Assembly: GCA_001970955.1 (NCBI GenBank) | Contig: MPUH01000113.1 | Span: 39,846 to 103,845 of the forward strand | Length of the DNA: 64,000 nucleotides | Reading direction: 5' to 3' | DNA from: Stentor coeruleus | Taxonomy: Eukaryota; Ciliophora; Heterotrichea; Heterotrichida; Stentoridae | Shown: positions 10,080-19,184 of the stretch, piece by piece | Numbering within the stretch: position 1 is the stretch's first letter | Layout: every line of letters begins with the position of its first letter | Position numbers and translations under genes: made by a program | The notes under the pieces: model-generated | The model's input: only the letters and a program-made list of their open reading frames with translations | Databases searched by the model: none | What the model was told of the DNA's origin: nothing

Positions 10080-11580
10080 TGCAATGATTTATTATTATAT
10101 ATTTATTAGTTTATATCCATTAGAATCAGTGTAAATGTTTAGGTTGACATTTATTATTTATAAGCAGAGTTTGTTAAAAGATTTAGCATTTTGTAGGTTT
10201 TAGTATTGAAGTAGTCTAGGATAGTAAATTTTAGTAGGATTTGAAGGTTGATGGGAAAATATTAGATTTTGATTGGAATTGGAGTTTATTTTTTTTATGA
10301 TGTGTAATGAGAAATGAATGTTTTGATAAGAAAGAAAATGAAGTTAATGAATATTATTTGTGTTGAAAATAATAGAGTTAGAAGAGAGATACTTCATTAG
10401 AAATAAACTAACTGGTTTTTTTTAAAATTAGGATAGATATTACAATTTTGTGTTATGTTTAAAGATAATGCGAAAATATATATTTTTTATTAATATATTG
10501 AGACATATTTAGCGTCTGGAAAATCATTTGGCTATGCTTAATTGCTTTTTTTTTATTTTAGAAGCTAGTTTTGTATTTATGTTTCTATAAAATGTTTAAT
10601 TATAGCATTTATGCCTTTAATATTTTTATATGATTTTACTTACAAAATGCATTTAATCATTTCTGATATACGAACAAGCATAAAAATATATTAGTTATAA
10701 ATACTGATTATAATCATCTATTAATAAGAATAATCAACTCTCCTACAACTATCCTACAACTATCCTATATTTTTTTTTACCATAGCCTGAAAACCAATAA
10801 AATTCGCCCTAATTTTTATATCAAAAATCTTTCAGTCAATATGAAAAGTAAATTAATCTTTGCATAAACTCAGTTTTCTAGAAAATTTAGCATACACAGC
10901 AAAGGAGCTAACTGGGTAAATCTACCAAAAGTATTTAAACTTTGAGACCCTAAAAAAGCGTTATGAACTAGAAACTATACATAAAAAAACACTTACTAAT
11001 TAAGTAAAGAAAATTCTCCCAATAGATTTCCTTATGCAAGCATCTTCAACAAAGTTTTAAAGAATCAACTCACAAGTGCAGACGTAATTTCAACTTCGGG
11101 AACAAGAGATCAAAGAGTTTAGAATGAAATCAATTACTGCAGCTATCCTAAAACATATCATATAATATTTAACAAAAAATCTTTTTAAACAACTTCTCAT
11201 TACAGGTAAACTTGAAAAAACAAAAGAGAAAATTATAAGATTTTTATTCCGCAAAAATATTAAAAACTATGTATCTCAAATTCTTATGCGATAAATTTTT
11301 ATATAAAAATTTCAGTATTCATTCTGATCCTCATTTGCTAAAAATATCTAAAAACACAACTACTTACTCTTTAAAGTTAAACCCAAGTTGAAATCATAAA
11401 TTATTTTATAAAACTCAAATGCAATACAATAAACTTTATTTAGTTAATCCTATTCATTAAATTACTTATATTTTATCTTTAAAACTCTATCACATCTAAC
11501 TCTTAAATCCTAATCAAGTATTCTAAAACAAACAGAAATTTCATATTAGCTTTACCCGACGAGCTCTTTTGCAAAGAAAA
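10080..11580. other. 1.5-kb intergenic region with a possible coding relic
   Basis: Between the divergent CDPK and START genes. Mostly AT-rich and featureless. Around 10741..10766 the string CCTACAACTAT is repeated about twice. From about 10860 to 11160 the composition is less AT-rich and short peptide-like runs appear on the plus strand between stops, e.g. GANWVNLPKVFKL and FQLREQEIKEFRMK. I cannot name a parent gene. Confidence 0.4.
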
Positions 11581-12369
11581 ATGGGCGTCCAGCTTTCAAA
11601 ATTCTGCACCCAATGCTTCGAACCTGATGAAGACAACTCAATCCCTTTAATAGAAACTTCTTCCAAGTCAGAAAATACAACAACAACAGTATCATTCTCT
11701 ATGGAATCCCAAGAACTCCGAGTTGAAGAAAATCATCCAAAGCAAGCTTATCTCTTTAAAGTGATTCAAAATGCTAGTATTGAATTTTTATCACATATAA
11801 GATGCGAATTTCATGAAGAAGGGTTCAATGAAGTACTTAAAAAAGATAAGCTTCGTGTGCTTTCTAAAGATTGTGAAGTGGGGTATATTTTAAAGTCTGA
11901 ATACTTTTTGAATTGCACTGCAGATGAGTTTATCGAACTATTGAAAGATGTGAAGAATAGAAAACTATGGGATGAAAATGTTGAAAAAATAGAACTTGTT
12001 CTGAATTTGCCTGAGGACACAACTGTCACTTATATAAAATATAAGAAGTTTTTAATTGTCTCATCACGTGATGTTGTTATTGTTAATAGAGTTATCAAGG
12101 CGCATAAAGGTGTAGCTTATATCAGTGCATCTTGTGAACATGAAGACTACCCAGAAACTGATGGTACTGTAAGAGCGTTTGTTGAAACTTCAGGCTATTA
12201 TATTGAACCACAGGAAGATGGAAGATGCCGAATTATTGGTTTTACAATTGGCGATGCAGGTGGCAACCTCCCGAAAAACATGGTAAAAACAGTCGCAGCT
12301 TCAGCATTACCGAAATTTATCGCATCTATAGATAAAGCTATAAAATCAGGCATATGCAAAAAAGCTTAA
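11581..12369 (+). CDS. START-domain lipid-binding protein
   Basis: A 262-residue protein whose residues ~70-255 form a START-like lipid-transfer domain: YFLNCTADEFIELLKDV, RKLWDENVEKIELV, FLIVSSRDVVIVNR and a C-terminal helix ending in KAIKSG. The start is the ATG at 11581, not the upstream TTG in the same frame. It gives MGVQLSKFC, a good myristoylation site with nearby Cys for palmitoylation. An N-terminally anchored START protein would move or sense lipid at a membrane. The core pattern (RKLWDEN, SSRDVV) is that of STARD/PCTP-like domains; ligand unknown. Intronless. Confidence 0.88.
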   Translation: MGVQLSKFCTQCFEPDEDNSIPLIETSSKSENTTTTVSFSMESQELRVEENHPKQAYLFKVIQNASIEFLSHIRCEFHEEGFNEVLKKDKLRVLSKDCEVGYILKSEYFLNCTADEFIELLKDVKNRKLWDENVEKIELVLNLPEDTTVTYIKYKKFLIVSSRDVVIVNRVIKAHKGVAYISASCEHEDYPETDGTVRAFVETSGYYIEPQEDGRCRIIGFTIGDAGGNLPKNMVKTVAASALPKFIASIDKAIKSGICKKA

Positions 12370-12399
12370 CTTACCCATTTTCACATTTAATCCTTTATA

Positions 12400-14619
12400 T
12401 TATTTAGATGTTTGTATTCTTTTTAATGCATCTGCTTTAGACCTCAAGTCTTCTTTAACAGTCGCCCTACGTTTTTTCTTATGGCTCCAAAATTCTAAAT
12501 TTTTTTTCAGTTGCTCAAGGGCGAATTTTTCAACAGTCTCACTTTTAAGATAAAAACACCATATTTCATATAAAGGCAAACAGATATTTTTAATAAACCC
12601 AGCTTGGCTTTTTGGTATATCTGTAGTTACTCTATCACAATACATTGAAACAGCCTGTCCTCGTTCTTTTTCTATATCCCCTTGTCTGAAAAATTCTTCA
12701 CAGACCAACATGCTCCATTTTTCATGAAGGTCGATATCTTTTGCACTATGCCCAATATCAGCACATTTTAATGCCATTCCTAATATTTGGCATTTATCTT
12801 CAAATATTGAGATGTCCATATTTGATAATGTTTGAACACGAGTTCTGAATTTTCCTAATATTTCAAAATGCCGAGACATATCTGTTTCTAAAATCATCTC
12901 GATTATGGTTTTCCTCATTTTTACCCAATCATCAATTGTTAGGTTTTTAAAAATATTTATACCTTCAGTCGCTAGTAACTTAAATGTTTTTGCTGAATGC
13001 ATGTTTTCTAATACTGAAGAATCGTTGTACCTTACAGCAATTTTGTCTCTATTATTGACTAGAAAACGATTTGTCAATGCGGGATGGCCAATATCATGAC
13101 CAAGTGCAGAGATTATACAGGCAATTATATCGATCTGAGTTAAAGATTTAGAAAGGCTACTTTGTGAGATAAAAAATAACTGTGTATGCAAAACATCAGC
13201 GGCATGACAAGCATTATGATAAGGATTTTTACCATAACCAGCTTCAAGTCTTTCAAAAAACTCATCTGTACATAATGATTCTGCATTAAGGAAATTATTC
13301 AATTGCCATTTTTCAAACAGATACTTGCCTAATATTGACACACTATGTCCTGTTGTATCATGTACAAACCAAATATCAAAGCTCCAGTTTTTACCAAGTT
13401 GTGACAAAACACTTTCTAGCTTATCAATACCATAATGACTAAATATAAAAGTTTGTTCACGATCTTTAAATTCAAATAATGTAACTTCTGTTATAGCTGA
13501 TCTTTCTGGAGGTGTAGCATATGAAACTTCTAAATAATTTTGTGAGATAAACTCTTGATCTTCTGGGTCCATATCAACTCGTGGTTCAATTTTAACTTCT
13601 TTTAAATACCCTCCTTTGCCGATTTGATGCTTTACATGATCTAATTCAACTTGGGCAAGTTTAAGTTTTTCTTTTATGTCTTTGAAAATTATCACAGAAC
13701 AAACTTGTTTTAAAGTCTTTTTAATTTTGTCACAAGCTTGGATTAAGAGTTCTGTTTCTGTATGAAAACCATCTACAATATCTTCATCACGATTTGTAAT
13801 ACTTGTTTTATATGAACGTTCATATTGAAACTGAGCCCAAAAACTTTTTTTTTGATTTAATTCTGTATGCTGAGTGTCTATAATTTGTAAGACTATGAAA
13901 ATCAGAACAATAAAAAACTCATTGAAATTGTTAAGATTATATGCTTTAGGACTTGCAAGAGTTGCGGATATATAAGCTGATAACATTATCAAACTAACAA
14001 TAAGTATGCTTAAAAAATTGTGGTATATAACATATCTTAAAGTTATAGAGTATGCAATTATACCTAAGTTCATTGGAAGATTGTATTCTGAAATATCAGT
14101 ATTTATAATTGAATTTAAAACATGTTTATTTCCAATAACATAGTAAAAATAAACAATAACGCTAAGTCCAGCATAAAATCGTTTATGATACTTAACGAAA
14201 ATTTCAGGGTTTTTAATTAAAGGCAATAGACAAAAAGATAGTAAAAGCATACCTATGTTACAAGATAAATGGAAAATAAAATGGCTTTGGCTCAGATTAT
14301 TGTCAGAATAAGCAATCACAGAAAATATTATATAGCATATGCAAACAAGGCTTAAATTCAAGTGAAAGATCAAAAGCTTACCATACATTTCTTCAGATAA
14401 ACACTTTTCGGATTTGTCTAAGCATAAATGTTTTATGTATGAACCATTCACACCTTGATCGTAAAACTTTAACAGGTTTGGGTCTACTGGGATGTTTAAC
14501 TTATCAGCATCATCTTGATTAATAACTGTATATTTTCTTATTCCTTCAGCTCCTTCTACTGGATGGTTGTTTTTTAAATATTCACTTCTATTAGAATTCA
14601 TATATATTTTGTATAGCAT
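12400..14619 (-). CDS. Membrane-anchored 3',5'-cyclic nucleotide phosphodiesterase
   Basis: A 739-residue protein with several hydrophobic segments in roughly residues 85-250 (HLNLSLVCICYIIFSVIAY, FLSILIVSLIMLSAYISATL, FFIVLIFIVLQII), a middle linker, and a class I PDE catalytic domain at about 440-700. Catalytic and metal-binding motifs are complete: YHNACHAADVLHT (about 465), ALGHDIGHPALTN (about 505), ALKCADIGHSA (about 620) and QAGFIKNICLPLYEIW. It hydrolyses cAMP and/or cGMP; specificity cannot be read. No GAF or PAS domain seen. Multi-TM PDEs of this kind are common in ciliates and plausibly act in the ciliary or cell membrane. Met1 and Met7 are both possible starts. Only 30 nt separate it from the converging START gene. 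Confidence 0.93.
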   Translation of the reverse strand: MLYKIYMNSNRSEYLKNNHPVEGAEGIRKYTVINQDDADKLNIPVDPNLLKFYDQGVNGSYIKHLCLDKSEKCLSEEMYGKLLIFHLNLSLVCICYIIFSVIAYSDNNLSQSHFIFHLSCNIGMLLLSFCLLPLIKNPEIFVKYHKRFYAGLSVIVYFYYVIGNKHVLNSIINTDISEYNLPMNLGIIAYSITLRYVIYHNFLSILIVSLIMLSAYISATLASPKAYNLNNFNEFFIVLIFIVLQIIDTQHTELNQKKSFWAQFQYERSYKTSITNRDEDIVDGFHTETELLIQACDKIKKTLKQVCSVIIFKDIKEKLKLAQVELDHVKHQIGKGGYLKEVKIEPRVDMDPEDQEFISQNYLEVSYATPPERSAITEVTLFEFKDREQTFIFSHYGIDKLESVLSQLGKNWSFDIWFVHDTTGHSVSILGKYLFEKWQLNNFLNAESLCTDEFFERLEAGYGKNPYHNACHAADVLHTQLFFISQSSLSKSLTQIDIIACIISALGHDIGHPALTNRFLVNNRDKIAVRYNDSSVLENMHSAKTFKLLATEGINIFKNLTIDDWVKMRKTIIEMILETDMSRHFEILGKFRTRVQTLSNMDISIFEDKCQILGMALKCADIGHSAKDIDLHEKWSMLVCEEFFRQGDIEKERGQAVSMYCDRVTTDIPKSQAGFIKNICLPLYEIWCFYLKSETVEKFALEQLKKNLEFWSHKKKRRATVKEDLRSKADALKRIQTSK

Positions 14620-15036
14620 GAACTTCTGTGGTAATAAATAAATTTTTTGTAATGAATTTTTTTAAGAAGGAATTAAAGACTTTGACACGGTAGAAGAAAG
14701 AAAATTTTTGAGTCATAGCCAAAAAGCTTTGCAGTTTTTTTTAAAAAGTTGTGTTGTACTAATTATAATAATTGTTATTTAATACCATTTTCTATATCTA
14801 AGAAACTCGTTCACAATCTAGCAAAAATTAAATTCTTAAGATCCTGAATTTGTCAAAATTTCTCATTTATCAAAAATGTTTAATCATCAAATTACATAAA
14901 AATCCCTGATCTTGTTTATTATTATAAAATAATATACATCTCTTAATAAATCATCATAATCACTAAACCTATTTTTCTAAAGAATATTGTAAAACCCAAT
15001 TAATACTTTAATCTAAAATTTTACTAATAAAACAAA
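14620..15036. other. Intergenic, divergent promoter region
   Basis: AT-rich spacer between the divergent PDE and CFAP100-like genes. Nothing specific seen. Confidence 0.5.
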
Positions 15037-16677
15037 ATGTCAGGTTTTCCTGAAATGCACGACTACCAAAGTCCATTCCGTCTACCTACAGACGAAGAGG
15101 TTTTTATTACAAGAGAAGCAGAGCGTCTTCAAAAACAAGAGGTCAAAGAAAAGCAAAAGAACATGAAAATCTGGGAAAAACAAACTGCCTGTACTAAAGG
15201 TCAGCTAAAACGTCCAAGCGAATCTGATTTCAGTGTTAAACCAGTAGAAGAAAACCAGTTGCAACAATTTGTTCGCCCAAAAGAAAGAAACCTCATATCA
15301 GCAGCACTTGAAATTGTCAGTCAAAGAGCCAAACTTCCTCAAGGTCAGAAATCTGAGAATATCCGCGAATATGTCGAGCAAAAAAAGGAGATTTTTCGTG
15401 TTGAGATGAAATATCGGATACTAAAAGAAGAAAGAGAAAAAATCAGGAAAAGAATATCAAATAAAGAAGCGGCCCTTAAACGTAGTGAAGAAATGCTGAC
15501 TAATGATTACACGCGTTTTACAGAACATATAGATAAAAATAAGAGAAGTAAAGAAGAAGCGATTAATAAAGCAAATCAAGAAGGACAAGCGAAAAAGGAA
15601 AAAGAAACAGAAATTAAGCAGCTTGAGCAAAGAAAAGCAGGAATAACAGCAGAAATTTCAAGGAACGAAGAACTTTTGGAAAGCTTGAAAAAACATAAGG
15701 AATTTCTTGATAAACTCACCCCAATTGACTGGCTTAAAAGGCAAAAACAAGCTCATGAAACGAAATACCAGCAAGTGAAAAATGAGTGGATTTTAAAACA
15801 AGGCTTGGAAGACTCACAAGAATCCTTACTTGATGCAGAAAATGACTCAAGAGACAGTGGGTCGAACTTTTCTGCAAAAAAAAACAGACAGACTGGAGGA
15901 CGACAAGCTTATTTGGAAAATAAATTCGATGAATTTGTTGCTAGAGGGCTTATTGATGTTTATAGTGAAGAAGATGATAAAATGTATTTCACTGACCCTG
16001 ATCAACTTTCTACAATACTTAAAGAATTAGAAGATAACAATCTTTTTCTTATTGAACTCATACAGGAAATGGACCATACTTTAGAAGTTGCAAAGTCAGA
16101 ATTAGATAATTTCAAAAGGAAAAATGAAAAAAAAATCGAAGAGACACGAAGGGAAAAAGACTCGCTTATACAAAGTTTAAATGTTAACAAAGCTAAACTG
16201 AGTATGATGATAAGGAGGATTTCTACTATTGAGAATAAAAAAGAGTCGAATAAATCAGCACAGAACCTTAGAGATGAAATTGGGAAATGCTTTGCCTCAT
16301 TAGGATTTGAAAATGATTCAGGTTTGCAGCCTATTGAAATGCTTAAGGTTATTGAAAACCAGATTAATAATTTGTTGAAAGATGTGAAGTTTTTAAGAAT
16401 TACTATGGAAGAAAAGATTAATAAATTAGAACAGGAAAAAGAGACTCAAAGGCGTGAGTTTGTAAGAGAGCAGGCACAGTTGCGTAAGGAAAAAGATGAT
16501 AACATCAGAATAGCTAAAGCGCAAGAAAGAGCTAATAACCCTAGCATCAAGAAAATCGGTAGGAATTCAATGAAGAAAGTTTTGATGCAGAAGAAATCAA
16601 TAGAAAAAGAAGTCAAGTGCATTCAAAAATCTATCGAAGAACAGATTCGTGAGTTTATTGAAGAAACTACAAATTAG
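15037..16677 (+). CDS. CFAP100: CFAP100-like axonemal coiled-coil protein
   Basis: A 546-residue, highly charged, mostly coiled-coil protein. Residues ~105-240 carry the DUF4200-type block that typifies CFAP100/CCDC37 and its relatives: NDYTRFTEHIDKNKRSKEEA, KEKETEIKQLEQRKAGITAE and EFLDKLTPIDWLKR. Later segments (EDDKMYFTDPDQLSTILKEL, NNLFLIELIQEMDHTLEVAK) and a basic coiled tail fit the long form better than the shorter CFAP73/CCDC42 relatives. In Chlamydomonas the FAP100-FAP73 (MIA) complex sits at the base of inner dynein arm I1/f and modifies beat. Orthology is inferred from motif order and length. Intronless. The next gene on the same strand starts 58 nt downstream. Confidence 0.8.
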   Translation: MSGFPEMHDYQSPFRLPTDEEVFITREAERLQKQEVKEKQKNMKIWEKQTACTKGQLKRPSESDFSVKPVEENQLQQFVRPKERNLISAALEIVSQRAKLPQGQKSENIREYVEQKKEIFRVEMKYRILKEEREKIRKRISNKEAALKRSEEMLTNDYTRFTEHIDKNKRSKEEAINKANQEGQAKKEKETEIKQLEQRKAGITAEISRNEELLESLKKHKEFLDKLTPIDWLKRQKQAHETKYQQVKNEWILKQGLEDSQESLLDAENDSRDSGSNFSAKKNRQTGGRQAYLENKFDEFVARGLIDVYSEEDDKMYFTDPDQLSTILKELEDNNLFLIELIQEMDHTLEVAKSELDNFKRKNEKKIEETRREKDSLIQSLNVNKAKLSMMIRRISTIENKKESNKSAQNLRDEIGKCFASLGFENDSGLQPIEMLKVIENQINNLLKDVKFLRITMEEKINKLEQEKETQRREFVREQAQLRKEKDDNIRIAKAQERANNPSIKKIGRNSMKKVLMQKKSIEKEVKCIQKSIEEQIREFIEETTN

Positions 16678-16735
16678 CTAATAATACGATAAGGAAACAT
16701 ATTAAAATTATATTTTTCTTGCTTATTATTTAAAT

Positions 16736-17524
16736 ATGGGATACAGCTTTATAAGCTCGATTTACTTCGGAACTTTAGGAGTACATGGACTTATTTACAT
16801 AGCCTGGGCTTGTGGAGGAGTAAAAGCCCAAAAAACATATATCCTCTTATTCTGGCTTGGCTTATTACATATGTTTTCAAGCATGGTATTACATAATTAG
16901 ATTATTGCAACAGGTTTTGGTTGGGATAGTGGGAATATTCTTTATAATCTATCTTTTTGCAGGCTTTTCTTAGAAGTGTTAGTTACTCCATTAATATTTG
17001 CCGTGCTTAACGATATGGTCACATTTATGAGTGTCAAACATAATCTACCTAATTCACTGAAATACTTAAGTTTTTCTAGTATTGCCCAAGTGGTTATAGT
17101 AACATGTTTTGCTTTACTTGTGTATTTTCAGTTAAATACTGCAGCAGAACAAGATAAACTTGTGCTTATTAGAATGGGGAGTATCGTTCTTTATGTTAAT
17201 AGTCAGCCTTTGTTAATTTTGTATTTTTGGGAAGTGTTTTGGCTTTGTGTTGCACTTTTTTACTCAACTCTACTTAGAGTCTGGCTACCTTGTTTTTGGC
17301 TACATATAAGTCTTATTGGGTATTTAGTTATTATTGTTTTTAGTCCAGTTTTCAGCTTTGAATTTAGTATATACTCTGTGGCTTATTTTAAAACTTCAGT
17401 TATTTATTGTTTACTGGTTTTACAACAAAAAATCGCTAGAAGAGACATAAATGATAGAGGATATGAAGTGCATCAGAACCAGTTCAATTTGATTTATAGA
17501 AGAGTTTTGCATATATCTTCTTAA
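16736..17524 (+). CDS. Multi-pass membrane protein, unknown family
   Basis: A 257-residue protein with about six or seven hydrophobic segments: IYFGTLGVHGLIYIAWACGG, YILLFWLGLLHMFSSMIIA, FLEVLVTPLIFAVLNDM, IAQVVIVTCFALLVYF, QPLLILYFWEVFWLCVALFY, WLHISLIGYLVIIVFSPVF and the stretch ending CLLVLQQKIA. The tail is hydrophilic (RDINDRGYEVHQNQ). The first frame ends at a TAG (16898..16900) inside a 15-nt intron at 16886..16900. Splicing after the ATG of SSM joins it to IIATGFGWDSGNILY and the rest. I do not recognise the family. The seven-helix pattern suggests a receptor- or channel-like protein, but no signature motif is visible. Confidence 0.75.
16886..16900 (+). other. 15-nt intron in the multi-pass membrane protein gene
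   Basis: Reads GTATTACATAATTAG, phase 0, ending in an in-frame TAG. Joins two hydrophobic coding parts in the same frame. Confidence 0.88.
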
Positions 17525-17657
17525 TTATTAAACACCTTTTAACCATAAAAATCATAAAAGGTATTGATTATAATATTATTATTTAAGGTGCATTAACTAT
17601 ACTTAATATCTTTTGATAGACCTTAATGCATTTGAGCCAAAAGATTTATAACAAAAT

Positions 17658-18401
17658 ATGTCTGGCTTGGAAGTAGCTGTTTCCAGAACACAAACTCTGG
17701 CTTTTAAGGTAGTCAAAGCTGCAGAATTGCTTGAAACTCATCAAGAGGTTTATATCACAGCAATAAACTCTGCAATTTCATCAGCAATATATTTGGTAGA
17801 ATTACTCAAGCATAGAGTTAAAGGACTTCACCAAGATAACAAATTCGAAAGAGTAGAAAACACTAATAAAACAAGAATAGTGATAAAACTCAGTTTGAAA
17901 GAGTTATCATCAAGCTCGAATGGGTATCAAAAACCTATTCCAGAATCAGATGTACAAGAAAAGTCCCTCACAGAATTGAAAAAACTACCTTGGGAAGGTG
18001 CAGAAAAACGAGAAGATGGAGGTGCTGAGACTAGAGGAAGAGGTAGAGGCAGATATAGAGGTAGGGGTAGAGGTAGAGGAGGTCGTAGACCAGGAAGAGG
18101 TGGAGCTCCTAGAACAGAAGAGCCCAAAGACGAAACATCAAAAGTTGAAGTTGAAACTAAGGTAGAAGATAAAAAACCTGAAGATTCAGGAAATAGAGAA
18201 TTTAGAGGTAGAGGTGAAAGAAGATTTACTAGGAGAGGAAGGCGTGGAAGACAAGATCGAGGTGGTTATGTCTCAATGCCAACTCCAGGTGATGACCGCG
18301 AAAACGATTCTGGGCAAAGAAGATTTAGAGGGCCACGAAGAGGTTTTCGCAGACCTAGAGGAGGAGAAAGAAGACCTCCAAGAACAGCACCAATTTCATA
18401 G
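17658..18401 (+). CDS. Alba-domain RNA-binding protein with RGG tail
   Basis: A 247-residue protein. Residues ~15-95 look like an Alba fold: FKVVKAAELLETHQEVYITA, then INSAISSAIYLVELLKHRV, then FERVENTNKTRIVIKLSL. The second half is a run of RGG/GRG-type repeats (GRGRGRYRGRGRGRGGRRPG, FRGRGERRFTRRGRRGRQ, and a final RRFRGPRRGF stretch) broken by an acidic KE-rich spacer. Alba plus RGG proteins in eukaryotes bind RNA and act in translation control or granules; RGG arginines are usual methylation sites. The minus strand over the repeats is also open, but that is a shadow of the Arg/Gly codons. Intronless. Confidence 0.85.
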   Translation: MSGLEVAVSRTQTLAFKVVKAAELLETHQEVYITAINSAISSAIYLVELLKHRVKGLHQDNKFERVENTNKTRIVIKLSLKELSSSSNGYQKPIPESDVQEKSLTELKKLPWEGAEKREDGGAETRGRGRGRYRGRGRGRGGRRPGRGGAPRTEEPKDETSKVEVETKVEDKKPEDSGNREFRGRGERRFTRRGRRGRQDRGGYVSMPTPGDDRENDSGQRRFRGPRRGFRRPRGGERRPPRTAPIS

Positions 18402-18843
18402 GAAGCTTAATAGTTAAAATTCTCAAACTTGGATTTTTTGCTTAATAAAATAAAACCTTCCATATTTTAATCAAAAAACTATTATTTCTAGCATAAACTT
18501 GTGAAAAATGAGACATAATAAAAAATAAAAGAATGAAAAATGTGTGGTTGCCTAAAGCTTTATATAAAATCATCATATAATTTTATTTTATATAAAACCA
18601 TTATCATAGTCTATATTTTTCTTATATTTTACCTACAACTCCAATTTGTTTTGGAAATTTTTATCACATTACAACATCTTTGAAGGGTAATTTTATGTTA
18701 ATTTCGGTATTACTCTTGTGAAAAAAAAATTACGGAAATATTAATTCATGAATAATTCCTTGCAGTAATTCATCCCTAATTTCTTACAACCACATCAAAA
18801 TCTTTATCAAAAATTTATAAAAACAAGATTACATTTAAAACGC
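18402..18843. other. Intergenic between converging genes
   Basis: AT-rich spacer. A short imperfect inverted pair lies near 18557..18600 (TTATATAAAATCATCATATAA and TTTTATTTTATATAAAACC). No gene or RNA recognised. Confidence 0.5.
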
Positions 18844-19110
18844 CTATACTTGTTTTCTCCTCCTTAACAAACAGCTTTCTAAGCTTAAAGTGACCTGAGG
18901 TTTTTCTGTCAAGCGTTTCTGAGGTTCAGGGACAAGTAAAAGATGTTCTCTATGAACACTTAGTAAATTTCCAGCCCTAGGCTGAGAGTTATCCCTTGGC
19001 ACAACAACAGGACTAGGTGGGTTTCTCATTTGTAACACCTCAATTACCCTTGGATGCATGCATTTCTTTATCATAAAAAAGTTTTGACTATGATCAGTCA
19101 TGTCTGACAT
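18844..19110 (-). CDS. Small hypothetical protein
   Basis: An 88-residue, proline- and arginine-rich protein (MSDMTDHSQNFFMIKKCMHP at the start, LESCLLRRRKQV at the end). It has no transmembrane segment or known motif. Less AT-rich than the flanks and with balanced codon use, so it is plausibly a real short gene. It lies 74 nt downstream of the WDR47-like gene on the same strand. No homology recognised. Confidence 0.5.
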   Translation of the reverse strand: MSDMTDHSQNFFMIKKCMHPRVIEVLQMRNPPSPVVVPRDNSQPRAGNLLSVHREHLLLVPEPQKRLTEKPQVTLSLESCLLRRRKQV

Positions 19111-19184
19111 TGCTTATTATAAACAAAAATAACATTATCTTATCATTCTGCAAGTCTCTCTATTGATATTCTAAAAAATAATTT

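Noticed and set aside
11569-11580. Upstream TTG start for the START-domain gene
   Set aside because: Nuclear genes start at ATG; the ATG at 11581 gives a myristoylation site.
17927-18127. Minus-strand Pro/Leu-rich frame over the Alba/RGG gene
   Set aside because: Mirror image of the Arg/Gly repeat codons.
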